Source: Trichuris trichiura
Lineage: Eukaryota; Nematoda; Enoplea; Trichinellida; Trichuridae
Direction: 5' to 3'
DNA length: 64,000 nucleotides
Assembly (NCBI GenBank): GCA_037903355.1
Contig: JBAJFE010000026.1
Coordinates: 5,146,001 to 5,210,000, forward strand
Shown here: one piece after another, positions 49,601 to 61,967 of the stretch
Numbering within the stretch: position 1 is the first letter of the stretch
Layout: each line of letters opens with the position of its first letter
Program-made: the position numbers and the translations under genes
Notes under the pieces: generated by a model
Database searches by the model: none
Seen by the model: the letters and a program-made list of their open reading frames with translations, nothing else
Told to the model about the DNA's origin: nothing

Positions 49601-50617
49601 TATTCGTGTGGAAATGCGAAATACTGTGTTACTTGTGAACAATAGCATGAAGCCGTCTCAAAATTGGTTTCAAGGGCGATTTCTAATGCTTCGGTTTTTT
49701 CGCTGCCATAACTTTGTGGAATAGGAAATGGTTTCTGCGTACTGTGTTTCACGTGAAGTGCGAACTGAGTGATACGCAATGTTACCTTTGTTTCTTGCGA
49801 GCTGTAATACGTTTATTTTAGCATTTTACTCGAAGAAACTGCTGCAGCGACCTAAAAGCTAATGCAATTGAAAATTGGCTGTGGGTTTATCCGTTGGACA
49901 TGCGGGGTATAAAGGATCTTCCAAATTATGACGAGATAAAGTCTGGTCATCCGCCGTCATGCGATCCAGAGAGCACCTACTGTGACTTGCCGTATTATAT
50001 TCCGGTTTCTCGAAATTTCCCTGCATCACAATCTCTGCTGACCAAGATGGAAGCGCTTCCTCAAGCAGCCTATCAAACAAAGCTTCACATTTTGAATAAG
50101 AAAGTTCTCGTCGCCGGTAACTCTGTAGATTATAAGCTTTCTATAATTGGTATGTCTCGTATCGCTATTTTGAAATTTTTAGTTCACCGACTCTCCGTTT
50201 TAGGATCCGATCACATGTGTGTTTTCATCACTCCGTTTGAGCATTGGCGTCTTCTAAATTGGTCGTTCAACGTCAGCATTTTGCCTTTGCAGAAGACATA
50301 CTTTGTTGCATTAAGTTGTGGGCATTCCCTTTGTACTTGGAACGTCGATATCAGCTTTGCAGTATGTTTTAGGTTTTTTGAAAATTTATCAACGTTTGCT
50401 CTTTCAGAAAAACAGCGCCAAAGAAACAAACGGCTCGGCAAAGTTCGTTGTTGCCTCTCAATTTGTTCACGGGGTATTAAGATATTCTAGTCAACTGCGC
50501 ACGCTCATGGAAAAAATTCATACTGACCGTCTGTCCAGCATACATAACAATAGCTTGTGGAAAAGTCGGCTTACGGTGGATGCTTGGAATAGCGATGTGG
50601 TAGTAGCAACGTTGTAG
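43638..50617 (+). CDS. ermp1: Endoplasmic reticulum metallopeptidase 1 (M28 family)
   Basis: Eleven exons: 43638-43997, 46718-46913, 46974-47207, 47265-47705, 47866-47892, 47952-48410, 48460-48653, 48718-48870, 49822-50149, 50204-50361, 50408-50617. They give 919 residues, close to human ERMP1 (904). An amino-terminal TM helix (MFLLLLLFLACRFF) leads into an M28 zinc aminopeptidase domain in the ER lumen. Zinc and catalytic residues are present: CHFDS, GASDDG, NGAEE, INLEGAG and YVYHNEFD. Then come about eight TM helices and a lumenal carboxyl domain with SCDPESTYCDLPYYIPVSR, as in worm ERMP1. Human and rat ERMP1 (FXNA) act in protein processing and the oxidative ER stress response; the substrate is unknown. 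The 27-base fifth exon is the least certain. Intron 1 (2.7 kb) contains a mariner relic; most others are 46-64 bp. Confidence 0.93.
43998..46717 (+). other. 2.7 kb intron 1 of ERMP1
   Basis: GTTAGT donor to AATTGCAG acceptor. The flanking exons join without a gap in the family alignment (ILDEVAKIK to AIAKPVHF). The only recognisable content is the mariner relic. Confidence 0.8.
44696..45740 (+). mobile_element. Decayed mariner (DD34D) transposon
   Basis: Fragments of one transposase in order: EKEHLRRVLVF and IHAIYGEEAVQVS (HTH region), HEDLRQSTRK, GKVKKMG and MPHELTRDD, FSQTIAGNKNW (the first catalytic Asp of GDEKW is Asn here), RKEWMSPGKDP, QRKAMLSVW, GVIHCELLPKNQT, MLEHDSARQRTA and LPDLAPSDYHVF. 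The second and third Asp are separated by 34 residues, as in mariner. Several stops and frameshifts make it inactive. The terminal inverted repeats were not identified. It lies in intron 1 of ERMP1 in the sense direction. Confidence 0.88.
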
Positions 50618-53600
50618 TAGAAAGCTATATGCTTAAGGTTTCGTTGCCGCTCAGCAGTTTCAGTTGGTAGTTCCTGGGTAACTTTTTTAACAAAGTAGAA
50701 ACTGATCTCTTGCCGTAATCGAAAGTGTTAACTTTCGTTCGGTCCTGTTGACATTGCATTTTCGTTTTGAACTGTTTTCCTGCTCAGTGTCATGTTCAGA
50801 TAAGTGTAAGAAATGAAAATTGTTCGTTTTTTAATTGCGTGTTCGTTATGTTAATTGTCGTCCCATGAGACGATGTTTTTTGATGTGGTTTGATACGCCC
50901 TGGATTGTTAACGTCTCTAAGAATGTTGTCTTGTTTAACTGTCCTTTTTAATCATTCATCTTTGTAGAAATGCTAAAGCTGGGTACAAATTTATCCACCA
51001 TATGGGGATGTTTTTTCTTTTAATGCACAATAGAAGTTTGAATGTATTAACCACATCTTTCTCCCAAAATTAAGTCTTTAACTGGAAATACCTTCAGTTT
51101 GTGAGTAGATCTTGCATTGTTCCGATATACTTTTGGCATAATCTTTCCAAATGCGTGGTTTATTGGGTGCTTTTGATTAAAAACAGGAGCGTAACGAAAC
51201 GCTTAATTGGCAGTTACCATTTCTCACGAATAGTATTGTTGCGCCACACTGATTTCAGAATTAACATCTTCCTTCATTAGTATAGTACTTCTTTCCTGAA
51301 AACCACGATTCTTTGTAACGGGCTTGTGACGTTTTATCTGTGTATGTCAGCGGTAGTATATCCCGTCTGTACGATTGAAAACACCTACAATTGCGTCAAA
51401 CTATTAATTAGTAGATGGTTGCACTGTTTAACAGCGAAAAACAACGGGGTACTGCCGTAATAAAACCTTTCAGTAGCAAAAGGCAGGCAAAACGGACAAG
51501 AAAATACACATGATGGACTTCTTACTGCATTTTAAGATCTGCTTGTCCCTCCTGCAGTTGCTTTCCTACCTTTCCCAAGGAAAGACTCCTACAGCGATCG
51601 TAGACTTTTGCTGAACAACAGACGCTGTGCGACATTCTGAACGATTCGTTCGCTTCTGGACATTTTCTTGCTTTCAGAACGGAGAATGTATTTGACAGTG
51701 TGTTATGTATGTAAACCTAAATCCCCGCATACATGTAACCCACCTCCAAACCAGTCTCATTTCCTCTTACAGTAGCTATGGCAAGCCCTCAGTATGAGTT
51801 TGGGAGACCGTTCAATTATTTGCAACATTGAAGTGATGGAGTCCGCTTCAGCCTACCAATTCGTCAAAACTAATCAAGCTTTCTTTGAAAGAACAGGCAG
51901 TTTTTATAAAATGGCCGACTGATCCTTTCGCCACCTCGACGTTTCCAATGCTTGCTACGTGGTTTTAAAATTAGCGCGTTGCCCATCTGGTCAGTGGCAA
52001 ATAAAGATTCCATTCTTGTTTCCAACACTGGAATCTTGTAAAACAAAGGGTTTGCCACGTTGGCCACTCCGTGGTGCTTTGGCATTTTAATTCATGCATC
52101 TAAGCGATTTCGTAAGACGACTTTTGTTTTTTACTCCGTGAGATATTGTCATGGGCGGAAGCTGTTTTGCATTAACACTTTGAAGACACATGTTGAGCGT
52201 TTTGTCAGAATGTTTTCAACGCAAAGAAATGCGTCGAAGATTGGACTACAGTGCACATTCGAGGATGAGTAGGTTCGTAGTTCCAGAGATACAAGCGTGG
52301 GTAAGGAAACGGAGTTGTAGTATAGGGGTGCGAAAAAGTATATCATAGATTCAGATTTCAGGCTAGCTGTTCCCCATCCAAGTCAGTGTTCGAGTCATTC
52401 TTTTCATAATTTACGATATGTATCGTCAACTGTAAACATCCCAGGTTCCCCTGAGGCTGCATGGCACCTGTTGAGAGCGGTCGCTAGCGCTCTTGTGTGA
52501 GTTTTCCGCAAATAAACGATCCAACCATCTGTTGTTTATGGTTATTTCTAGCCTGCGGAGACAAGGAACAGTTCGAGCAGATTTTCCTACCTATCCTGAA
52601 GTAGCACAAGTTTATTGTTGTATTATTTCCACACCTGAAAACAGAAGACACAATTTTCGAAAAAAAACATTTTGAGGAGGCTGTACTCTCAAACTATTTG
52701 ATGACTGCCAATCCTTTGGCGAGTCAGAGGTTTATCCTCTAGCCACGCTACGTCTGCTTCTAACTGGAAAAGGAAGTTACAAACAGGAAATCCTGTTTCA
52801 ACAAGTGCGTAGACTTAGACATTTCAGGGAGAACTACTGCCAAGCTTGAATTGATAGTCGTCTTATCTTGCCCACACTAATTTTATACGCAATTTTGAGA
52901 GTGTACTTGAAGAAAGTTTTAGCCATGAAAACATTCTCTTTCTTTGAAATTCACACAGCCTTACGATTTCTCCAGCACTCCTTACGACAGCAACAAATGG
53001 GAAAAGTTAAATTATCGGTTAATTATAACGGCTGTTTCTGCATAAGCTTTACGGAAAAATTGTTAATGTAAGGGTTCTAAAAATTTTAGGTTCTCTGTTC
53101 TCACTAGAAGTCACTAAATTACGTACAAACGCAGAGCAATTATGCAGTCCCTCGCGTTTTGTCTAAACAAGAAGCTTAGGCAATACTTTCGCCCAGATCA
53201 GTCAATCAAATGAAAGTGAGCAACTAGCATTCTCGCCTTTCGTTCGTCTGTAAAATGCGCATGCCTAGATGACTTTAAATAAGCGTTCATGCGACAATCA
53301 ATCATTGGACCGCCCGGCCTCTGTTCGGCCATGTAGCTGTGGGGAGAGCTAAGTAAGGTTAACGTTGCTAGGAACTCTTCGTTTATCTTGACTGTGTAGC
53401 TAGGTCACTATCTTTTTTAGCTGAAGTTTATTGTGCAATCGCTTTCTTGCCATTTTCAGTGGTTGAGAGTCATCCATTTGTTGGCAATCGCAGTCGAGCA
53501 GCAGAGCAAGAATAAGAATTTGAGAAGAAAAATTGCAGCGCTGATACTGGAGAGCGGAAACCCATTTATCGATAACGGCCTCTCAGGAATCGGAAAATGA

Positions 53601-53788
53601 GCCAGCTGATGAGTTTAAGCTGCTAAGTGTTAAAATATGAAGCGTGGTACTCGTCCAATCAGAAAGCACGAAATGCAGAGGGAAGCATTCGTAGTCCTTT
53701 GTTGCTTCTTCGTCGCTGTTTCGCCTGAAGCACGCTATTCAATCAATTGCTCGAGCACGAGAGGTACTTTCAAGTTCTATCGCTGCTC
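50618..53788. other. Intergenic region between ERMP1 and the receptor subunit gene
   Basis: No supported gene. The minus frame at 51870-52085 has protein-like composition (KHWKRRGGERISRPFYK) but no splice context. A TTTAAATAA motif near 53273 could be a promoter element for the receptor gene. Confidence 0.5.
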
Positions 53789-56700
53789 ATGTGGCTGTCT
53801 GCTAAGGAAGATGAACCAATATCGTATTTTCCTGTTTTCATACGTTTCCTGATCATTATATTCTTCCTGTTCACAGGTAAGTTCCTCAGACTGCGCTGCT
53901 TTTGTCTGTCATTTCTTTCATTGGATCCAGATTCGAAAGATTTTTAACATTGATTAGCCGATAATGAGGAAAGTCTCCGTTGTTGATCTTTCTTGATTAA
54001 TATCTGATGTATGTGTCAGCGTCAGCTGTTTTCAATACCTAAAATAGTTCCATATTACTGTGAACTGATCGATCAGTTATTCAACGATAACGACCAAAAT
54101 GGACTGTAAAAGCTAGACTGGTTTACTATGATTGCCAGCTACAGCTGTGCCCACTTCATAGTGCAAAATGTTTTAAACGTTTCCTTTAGCGGTAATTCAT
54201 ATTCAAATAGTCTATTTTAAACAAAATGACCCAATGATCCAATTAGACCCAACTTATATTAGCACCTAGTAATGTTTTCTTAACTTACGCATATTTTGCA
54301 GTGATTTATATTTTTTGTGGCGTCATTCATTTTCCGCGTGCTAATAAGCTGCCGCGTTTATCAGTCTTCTTACGCATCCTAAAACACCAATAATTCCAAT
54401 TTCAGCCTTGATTACTGGCTGTCAGTTTTTATTATGCTTTCTTTTTAAAATATGCGCTGCCTCTTCCTTCTTTAGAATTAAACGGAAAAATAGTAAAACA
54501 TTTTTAATAACATAAAGATTTTCATAATGAGAAAACCATCGGTTCCCGTTTATGTATATAAGAGACTCCGGAGCTTTCGGGTCATTCGAGACCCGTCATC
54601 AGCATTTATGGCTTAGATGTCTCTTATATACGGGAACCGATTAATAAAGTTTTCTCATTATGAAAATATATGGTCCCGTACCAAGACACCACGTTTTCAA
54701 CATAAAGATTAAACCATTTACTGCATTAGTGCATTTTGGCTTAGATGTTCCGTTTTTTTCTTGAGAAGCCCTGGGTAAACACATGTTACCACAATTGCCG
54801 AATATCATATGAGTGCTGTATTTGCATGTTATTATTCGTAATGTAGTACCACTATTAGTAATGTAAAAACTCTTGTCGAAGCGCTTCATAGTAAAGAGAG
54901 GAATTGAAAGCTAGTAGTTTTAATGAGTTATTAAGCTCTGAGGTGACTTGCACCCTCTAAGGCATTACAATAATACTCCTTCGAAAGGGTGTTGCTTTGT
55001 CACGAGAAACTGCTGAAGTCCAGGCAGTGATGATTTCTTTTATATGTCCTTTAACAGGGAATCTTGAACTTCAAGTAAATTGCATAAGGAGTAAAATGTT
55101 GCAAGGTGACTGTAAGTGACAAAGTAAGTCACTCTTTGCAGAAGCGGCAACCTCCAATTCATTGGTCAGTCTGATATATTCATCTTTTTTGAAAACATTG
55201 TCTCACTGGGTTTTTCGCGTGCTATTTTTCAATTACACAATGGAATTCCTATTATTTGAATTCGATCAGAAGGACGACGCGCTAGCTATATGCAGTATTG
55301 GTGTTCAGGCTGCTACAATTTTTCTTGGAAGAACCTTTTCTGCTTTTCTGTTATTTTTGGACGAGTTATTCGCCCTACTAAGTTTGAAATGCAATTGTAT
55401 TTCCGAAGATGGGAGAATGACATTGGTCCTTTTCATCCCTGGCATAGCATCATTACGAGTCTACGCAAATGCTACCTCACGTTGCTCTATGATGTTGCCT
55501 TGCCTTGCCTGCCCCAATCACGGATAAATACGAGCCTTATTTTTAGGCTTAGGTTCCAGTAAAGACAAAATAGGAGGCCCTGGGCTAGGGCGGACAATAG
55601 GGTGCCACGCTGTAAAACTTTGAAAACTAACCTTTGCTTCAGATGGTGGAGGATGAAATAATAGGACCGCTAAAATTTATTGACCAATCCTACCTTAGCG
55701 GAGAACGTTTTCCGTAGATATATAGCACTTAGACGTTCTTAAATCTCCATGGTCTTGCAGTTTTCAATTTCTATTACTAGAGTACGATTTTGGCAGTTGA
55801 GTCACCGCTGTATTGTTTTAAACCGACTTTGAAAGTTGTTTTGAAGTCAAAACTTGCTGGCAAGTTAGGCTCCGTTTAAACAGAACAGCTGCTGGATATC
55901 TGCAATTGACCACAGCGAGTGTTGTATACAGTAGACCAAAACAGCGCAAAAGGATGAGTAAAGAAACAGCTCATCGTAAGCGGTTGAGATCTGCATATTT
56001 TGTCTAGAAAACCAAGTAATACCAAGCTGGAGCTTTCAAGACCTCGGGGTTCCGTCTTCAACGAAATAGGTCGACGTAAACATTGGCTAAGAATTGCTGA
56101 TCAATGTTTAGCTCGACCTGTCACGCCGAAAAAGGGATTCGGAGGTCCCTAAAGCTCTGATTTGCTGTTCCGTTGGTATCTATCAGTAAAACAGATGGTT
56201 CTTCGCCCTTTATAATGAAAAGCTGTATGCTCATTGCAAGGCATCCCATTTTCAATAGTATAAACTCAATTTTTTGGGAAAAATAGAACACACTGGCGCC
56301 TGTGCTCCTTAAGGAAATGATTTACACTGCTTTTTAAAATAAGGCTTAAGTATGGAATGTTGCTGTCTCCCCTGCCCCCTACTTTCTCAAGAACACCTTT
56401 TTATCTGGAAAAATTCGTTATACAAATCACTCCCTAACAAATGGACTTCGAATAATAGTGATTATACTTTATCATCACACTTTCTATATAAGTTTGCTGA
56501 TATCTCCAAATAGAACTGATTCAGACGAGTCCAACAAGTAACGATATACCTGAACGTATTCCTGCTTTAATGCTGCTTCAAGCAGGCTTTTTACGGTTGG
56601 CAGATGTGTCAGATAATTTGCTCTGTTTTTTCAATTTATTCCTTTGTTTTTAACGCATTCGTTATTCTACTAGCCTTTATCAGCTTTAATGTGAGCATAA

Positions 56701-59700
56701 AGTAATCATTATTTCTGAAGCGACTGATTCAGTCTTCAGTCTCCATTTATTGTTAGAGCAGCACTTTCAAGACATGTAAAGAGTGCACTTAACTTCAGTC
56801 TGTTGCACAACTGCTACATTATCCAACTGTCATTTGCAGCAGTCTGATTGTTGCAGACGGAGCACCAGCACTGGTTTCTCCGATTGTTCATATGCGTTTA
56901 ACTGATATGTGAACTGGTCTGCGTCATTAAAGTTCATGCTTTTAAACGGAAGTAACAAGAATGAAAACTTCTGTTAAAAAATAAATTTACCGTTTTGGAG
57001 TCCAATCTTTTTGCAGATTGCGTTCACTGCAGTCGCAACAACAATGCTAGACGTCTTTTTCAAGACATTTTGACGGGATACAATAAACTGTTGAGACCTG
57101 TCCAAAACACCAGCGAAGCGGTCACTGTCAAAGTGAAGCTGCGATTGTCTCAACTACTCGACGTGGTTAGCTGAGTTAAAAGTCCGTTAAAACGTGTAAT
57201 CTGGTAGATGCGCACTTATAGCACGAAAAGAATCAAATTATAACGACTAACATATGGATCAAGCAAGTAAGAAATTCCTTTTTGTTCTTTCTATTCGTGC
57301 CAAAGATTGTATAGAGTTACCGGCAACAATTCCATATTTTATTCTTTGACTGCGGCATCTCTATCTTAATGTTTGCTCTTGCGTGTGAATGGTATACAAC
57401 TGTCCTTACAGAGGACTGACGTACAGTTACTAGGAAATAATATAGGAAAAAGCGAACGCACTTTTACCGTGTATTTATGCGAGCTGATCATTCAGAGAGG
57501 CCTCTCTATTAAGCAAGTTTTACTGATGGTGCATTTCTTTTCCTGTGATCAGTGATATTGCGACCGAGCTGCCTGCCTGCTGTTTGCCTTTTAATTCCAG
57601 ACATTGACGACTATGATGTAGAGCGGCAAGTCGGTGGGCTGTGCTGGGGAACTTCAAATTATACTTACTTTACTATACTTGCTGGGAAAATTATATTTGA
57701 ATTATCAGTAAAACCGGACTGACGGCAGTCAGCCTATTTTTCACAACTGTTTATGAAGACGTATTATTAAGACTGTTTGATTTTGCTCCATGAGACAAAC
57801 GTGAGTCGGTATGATTTTTCCATTGTTTGACTTCCAACTTTGATTTTATGTAATGTTCTTGTTGGATTGATTCGATATTGCTTCGTTTCGCTCATCAGCC
57901 TAGAGCAGGTTAAAATTGAAGAATTAACACGATTTAGATTTGGACAGACTGCAATCTCAAATGGAATCCTTCTGAATACGGTGGTCTTGATGTCCTGCAT
58001 GTGCCAGCTGACCAGCTATGGACACCAAATATTGTGCTTTACAATAAGTATATTCTTACTTATCCTTAAGAGCACTTTTAAAAACAGCAGTTTTGCGTCA
58101 GCGGAATGTCTAACCTGAACAGGGAAACTTTAGTGCTGATGGAAAGTATCAAGTGAATGCAATTACAAAAGCACTGGTGCACCACAACGGTACTGTCGTC
58201 TGGGAACCACCGGCCTTCTATAAAAGCATGTGTCCAATTGACATAGAATGGTTTCCATTTGACGAACAGCTGTGTGATCTTAAGTTCGGTATAACGCTGC
58301 GCGCAACTTTACAGTGCTTTGAAAGTGTATCCTTTCCAAAGGTTCTTGGACTTACGACGGTTTTGAAGTGGATCTCATTCATTATGACAAGGACAAAGAG
58401 GAGATTACCTTAGAGAATGGAAGAATGGTTTGGATTGTTGCTAACGGAGTCGACTTGTCAGATTTTTTACCCTCTGCTGAATGGGATATCATGGCAGTTC
58501 CAGTAAAACGTCATGAAGAGCGTTACGAGTGTTGCCGAGCGCCTTATATCGACATTACGTTTTATGTTAATGCTGCAGGTAACTGTTTGCGAGATGTTCC
58601 TTAATTCCATGTCTTGCAGATCTACCTACGTCGACGTACCCTGTTCTATAGCGTGAACCTAATTATTCCATGTATCGGTATATCTTTTCTTACTATTCTC
58701 GTCTTCTACCTTCCTAGTGACTCTGGTGAAAAAGTGGCGCTCAGTGTATCAATACTGGTCTGTCTCACTATGTTTTTTAATCTTTTAGTGGAGATAATTC
58801 CCAGTACAAGCCTAATAATCCCTTTGATAGGAAAATATCTGCTGTTCACTATGGTTCTTGTCACCCTTAGCATAGCTGTTACGGTATTTACTCTTAATGT
58901 TCATTACCGACTGCCAGCAACCCATCGCTTTTCAAAGTGGATACGCACTTTTTTCTTGGATTTCTTACCAAAAGTGTTGATGATGCAAAGACCAACGACT
59001 GCATTAATAACTGATTCTGACAGGCGTTATAAGGCAGATGCTGAGCAGACAGAAGAAATTATGATGACTCTTATGTCAAGTGAACGAACTGGTCTTACTG
59101 ACCATGTGGAGCAGAGTACCTCGTCAGTTAGTGCGCATCACATGTTTTTTGATGAGGAGGAGAGCATGGCGATAGCCACAGCTGTCAACAATACCTGCTT
59201 CATTGCAAATCATTTTCGGAAGAAAACCGCTGAAGACGAGGTATTGAATTTTTATTACCAATATGAAATCACTTTGAAATTTTTTTATAGACAGATTTTC
59301 CTAAGTAAGCAAATTATGAGCCCTATAAGTTACTAACATTAACATAAATCTTAGCCTTATCCTGCATTTTAACGTACCTTTCTATAAGGGTGCGTAAATC
59401 AACATGATTTGTCACAGAACACGTGTTTCTCATAACCGCGACTTTTCTATAAGCGGCGGCGCTTTCAGAGCTCTCCTTTTCCCATATTCAGCTCATACGC
59501 GATAGAGGCGAAAAATCAGTCAAGAAGCATATGTTAAGGGGGCGCAGATTTCAATAAGTACTCATGAGAAATTTTTAAAAAACTTTTGGATAGTCATCTT
59601 ATCCTTTTCCTTGTCCTATGCATTGCGTCGTTTGCTTTATGGCAGAGGTAGGAAACTTTTTGCTGTCGCGAGCCGTACAGAATACCCAACCGAAAAACCT

Positions 59701-61497
59701 AGCCTGCTTTATTTGCCTATATGTGCATTTAATTCACTCCTCAAACAAAGCGATAAAGAAAAATAGGAATAATACTTTGGCTCGGTAGGCGGCCAATGGT
59801 CTACGGTACCGACGCGCGCGCTATTGCCGTCCACTGCTTGCTTCCGAAGACTAACGACATCAGTCTGTCGACAGAGAGCCGAGGGCAAGGCAGTTTTCCT
59901 AGCCGGCCTGATGCTCCCTGCTTGTTGCGCAGGATTTCTGTTATTCTTAGGGTTCACATGCAATAAGTTTTTCGCATTATGAAAAATAAGCTCCCACAGT
60001 CACATTTCGCTTAATCTCGCATGTATGTGCGGTTGCCTCAGCGGATGGGAAAGGAATGTTTCGCTGCCCGGATGGAATGGTCTCGCGGGTCGGACGTTCC
60101 CCACCCTGCTCTATGGGCTGCATAACCTGTGCTGGTCGTGATTTTCCACCTAAAATGCCATAATTTTCTCATAGTGAGAGTGAGCCACTCTCCATTCCAG
60201 ATCATTGATTAATGAACAACCTTGCCCGTGACTTAGAAAATTTGTCTAAATCTCAGTTACCGCAACCACGATGACTCAGTTGATGGCACGGCTATGTAAA
60301 CTCCCATCAATTTTTCTAACGTGGAAGTAGGTCTCTGCACATCACCGTAGCCTGCAGCATACCTAGAAATTGTGGTGCATATTCAACAACTGCAGATGCT
60401 TCTATTGGTTGGCTTACTGCGTTGTCCAGATGCAATAATTGTGAGGCTTCGGCGTGTAATACTTGTGTCATTAGCTGGTATAACAATTTTATTCTCCGGT
60501 TGACGCCGTTTTAAATTACTGAAATAGCGGTGCGTTTCGTAATTTCCTGAGCTTTTTAATTGCAGTAAATTAAGGGAGATTCATTGGAAAAATAAAAGTG
60601 AGATTTTGTCCAGCCTTTGCATAAGATCACATTCACACTTGAGCTGCTCTCTGGTATCGTTTTACCTACCAAGCGCGTAAGATGTTCCCCACACCTGTCA
60701 TAAAAGCATAGGAACAGAGCAATCACATTTCTCTTTGAAAGTTATTCTCAGGCACCGGTCAGTTGTTAAGGTGTTCACTGTTCTTGCTTATTAATCTTAT
60801 TTGAGTGCTCTCTTGAAACATTGCAAAATTAAGTACCATTGCAGCGTTTTGGTCTTTCCCTCGAAGCCTGCATAGTGACGCAAAATAAGGAGAGCTTCTG
60901 TCGGTCTTTTTCTGCGAGTCTTCTGATGGTTCATGCTGCGACACATAATCGTATTAATAAGACTTGCCGGGTATCCGTATCATTCCCCAAATGTGTTCAC
61001 GCATTTCCGACTCAGGGACATCTGTGTTATAGATCCCCGCTTATCCCTTCGCAATTGAATTTGCACAGCAGACGGGACAGAGGTCCTGACAGCTCTATCG
61101 CTTGTATTAATAATAATTTTCTTAGGGTATCTATACATTAATTTTGGACCTCAATTGATTACATTTGAGGCTGGAAAGCTGCATGGAAATAAATTATGAG
61201 CCAAAATTTTCCCTTGCATTCTGGATATTATTAATTTATTATTATATATTATGCATGCTACATTTTTCAGAACCCTGTCGAAGTGGTAAGTTTTTGCTGT
61301 TTACGTACTATCAACTACATTCATTACTAGCAGATTTTATAGTCTGAACTTTTCAGGTTAAAAACGACTGGCGCTACATAGCCAATGTTCTTGACCGACT
61401 CTTTTTATGGACATTTTCATTAACCTTTATTAGCGGAACGTGCCTGATAGTGCTTCAAGCACCAAGCATACATGACAGCCGGTCATCGTTGGTCTGA
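53789..61497 (+). CDS. Nicotinic acetylcholine receptor alpha-type subunit
   Basis: Exons 53789-53876 (signal peptide, inferred), 57017-57165, 57222-57266, 57938-58047, 58134-58288, 58342-58565, 58620-59240 and 61357-61497 give about 510 residues. The 45 and 110 base exons match the conserved exon sizes of nicotinic receptor genes. Visible marks: [52 protein letters not shown]; the Cys loop C-13-C ([13 protein letters not shown] between the cysteines); the vicinal cysteines RYECC that define alpha subunits; M1-M3; a 120-residue cytoplasmic loop; and M4 in the last exon, ending at 61497. It is a cation-channel subunit at synapses or muscle, and such subunits are targets of cholinergic anthelmintics. 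Subtype cannot be set by eye. The first exon is the least certain, placed by phase 1 and a strong GTAAGT donor. Confidence 0.92.
53877..57016 (+). other. 3.1 kb intron 1 of the receptor subunit gene
   Basis: Starts GTAAGT and ends CTTTTTGCAG. It contains the 54.5 kb hairpin element. Two overlapping plus frames at 55.16-55.56 kb have some protein character but no family or consistent phase with the flanking exons. Confidence 0.6.
54509..54710. mobile_element. Fold-back element with 12 bp flanking direct repeats
   Basis: Arms 54521-54566 and about 54619-54667 are inverted copies: TTTCATAATGAGAAAAC, CGGTTCCCG and TATATAAGAGAC in both, with small indels. The centre has its own small stem (CGGGTC, ATTC, GAGACCCG). 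AACATAAAGATT flanks it at 54509-54520 and 54699-54710, although about 30 extra bases lie between the right arm and the right repeat. It is not related to hairpin copy A. Confidence 0.7.
59241..61356 (+). other. Last intron of the receptor subunit gene
   Basis: GTATTG to TTTTCAG. It separates the cytoplasmic loop from M4, a common intron position. No other feature is recognised; reading on from 59240 gives a stop at 59334. Confidence 0.7.
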
Positions 61498-61967
61498 ATA
61501 TCATTCGACGTTTGAAAAAACAACACTTGTTAGCGTTCTTGAAGCTACACAATGCAGTGAACAGAACAGGATTGTTCTTTTACTACTGCTCACTTATGCG
61601 CAGTTACTTATCAAGTAGTTCGCGTTAATGTAACAACGGCGCGTAACAGACTGGCTAAGAAAGCGGTGTAAGACATTGAGCGAGATAAAGCAACGGAAGG
61701 GTCGACAGCTCACTTCATGACGCAAACTCAAACGGCAGGTAAAGCAACAAATCACTTCGGTACACGAAAGAAAACAGGGAGAAAAAATACGCGACTGTAA
61801 TCGAATGACAAGAAATACGTGTCTCATTTTCTGTTTTAAAGCGTTCAACCCGAAGTTTATGGCCCTGTCAGAAAGGGCTGAAGTTGATACACGCACAGGT
61901 TTTCCTGGCACCTGCGAGTAGCAACTGGACGGTGAGAAATTAGCATACCGAATCAAAGCATTCGCTG

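Noticed and set aside
58048..58122. Apparent frame break in the receptor gene (acceptor at 58122)
   Set aside because: Using the acceptor CTTTAG at 58133 keeps the phase and gives the expected LYNNADGKY sequence, so the gene is intact.
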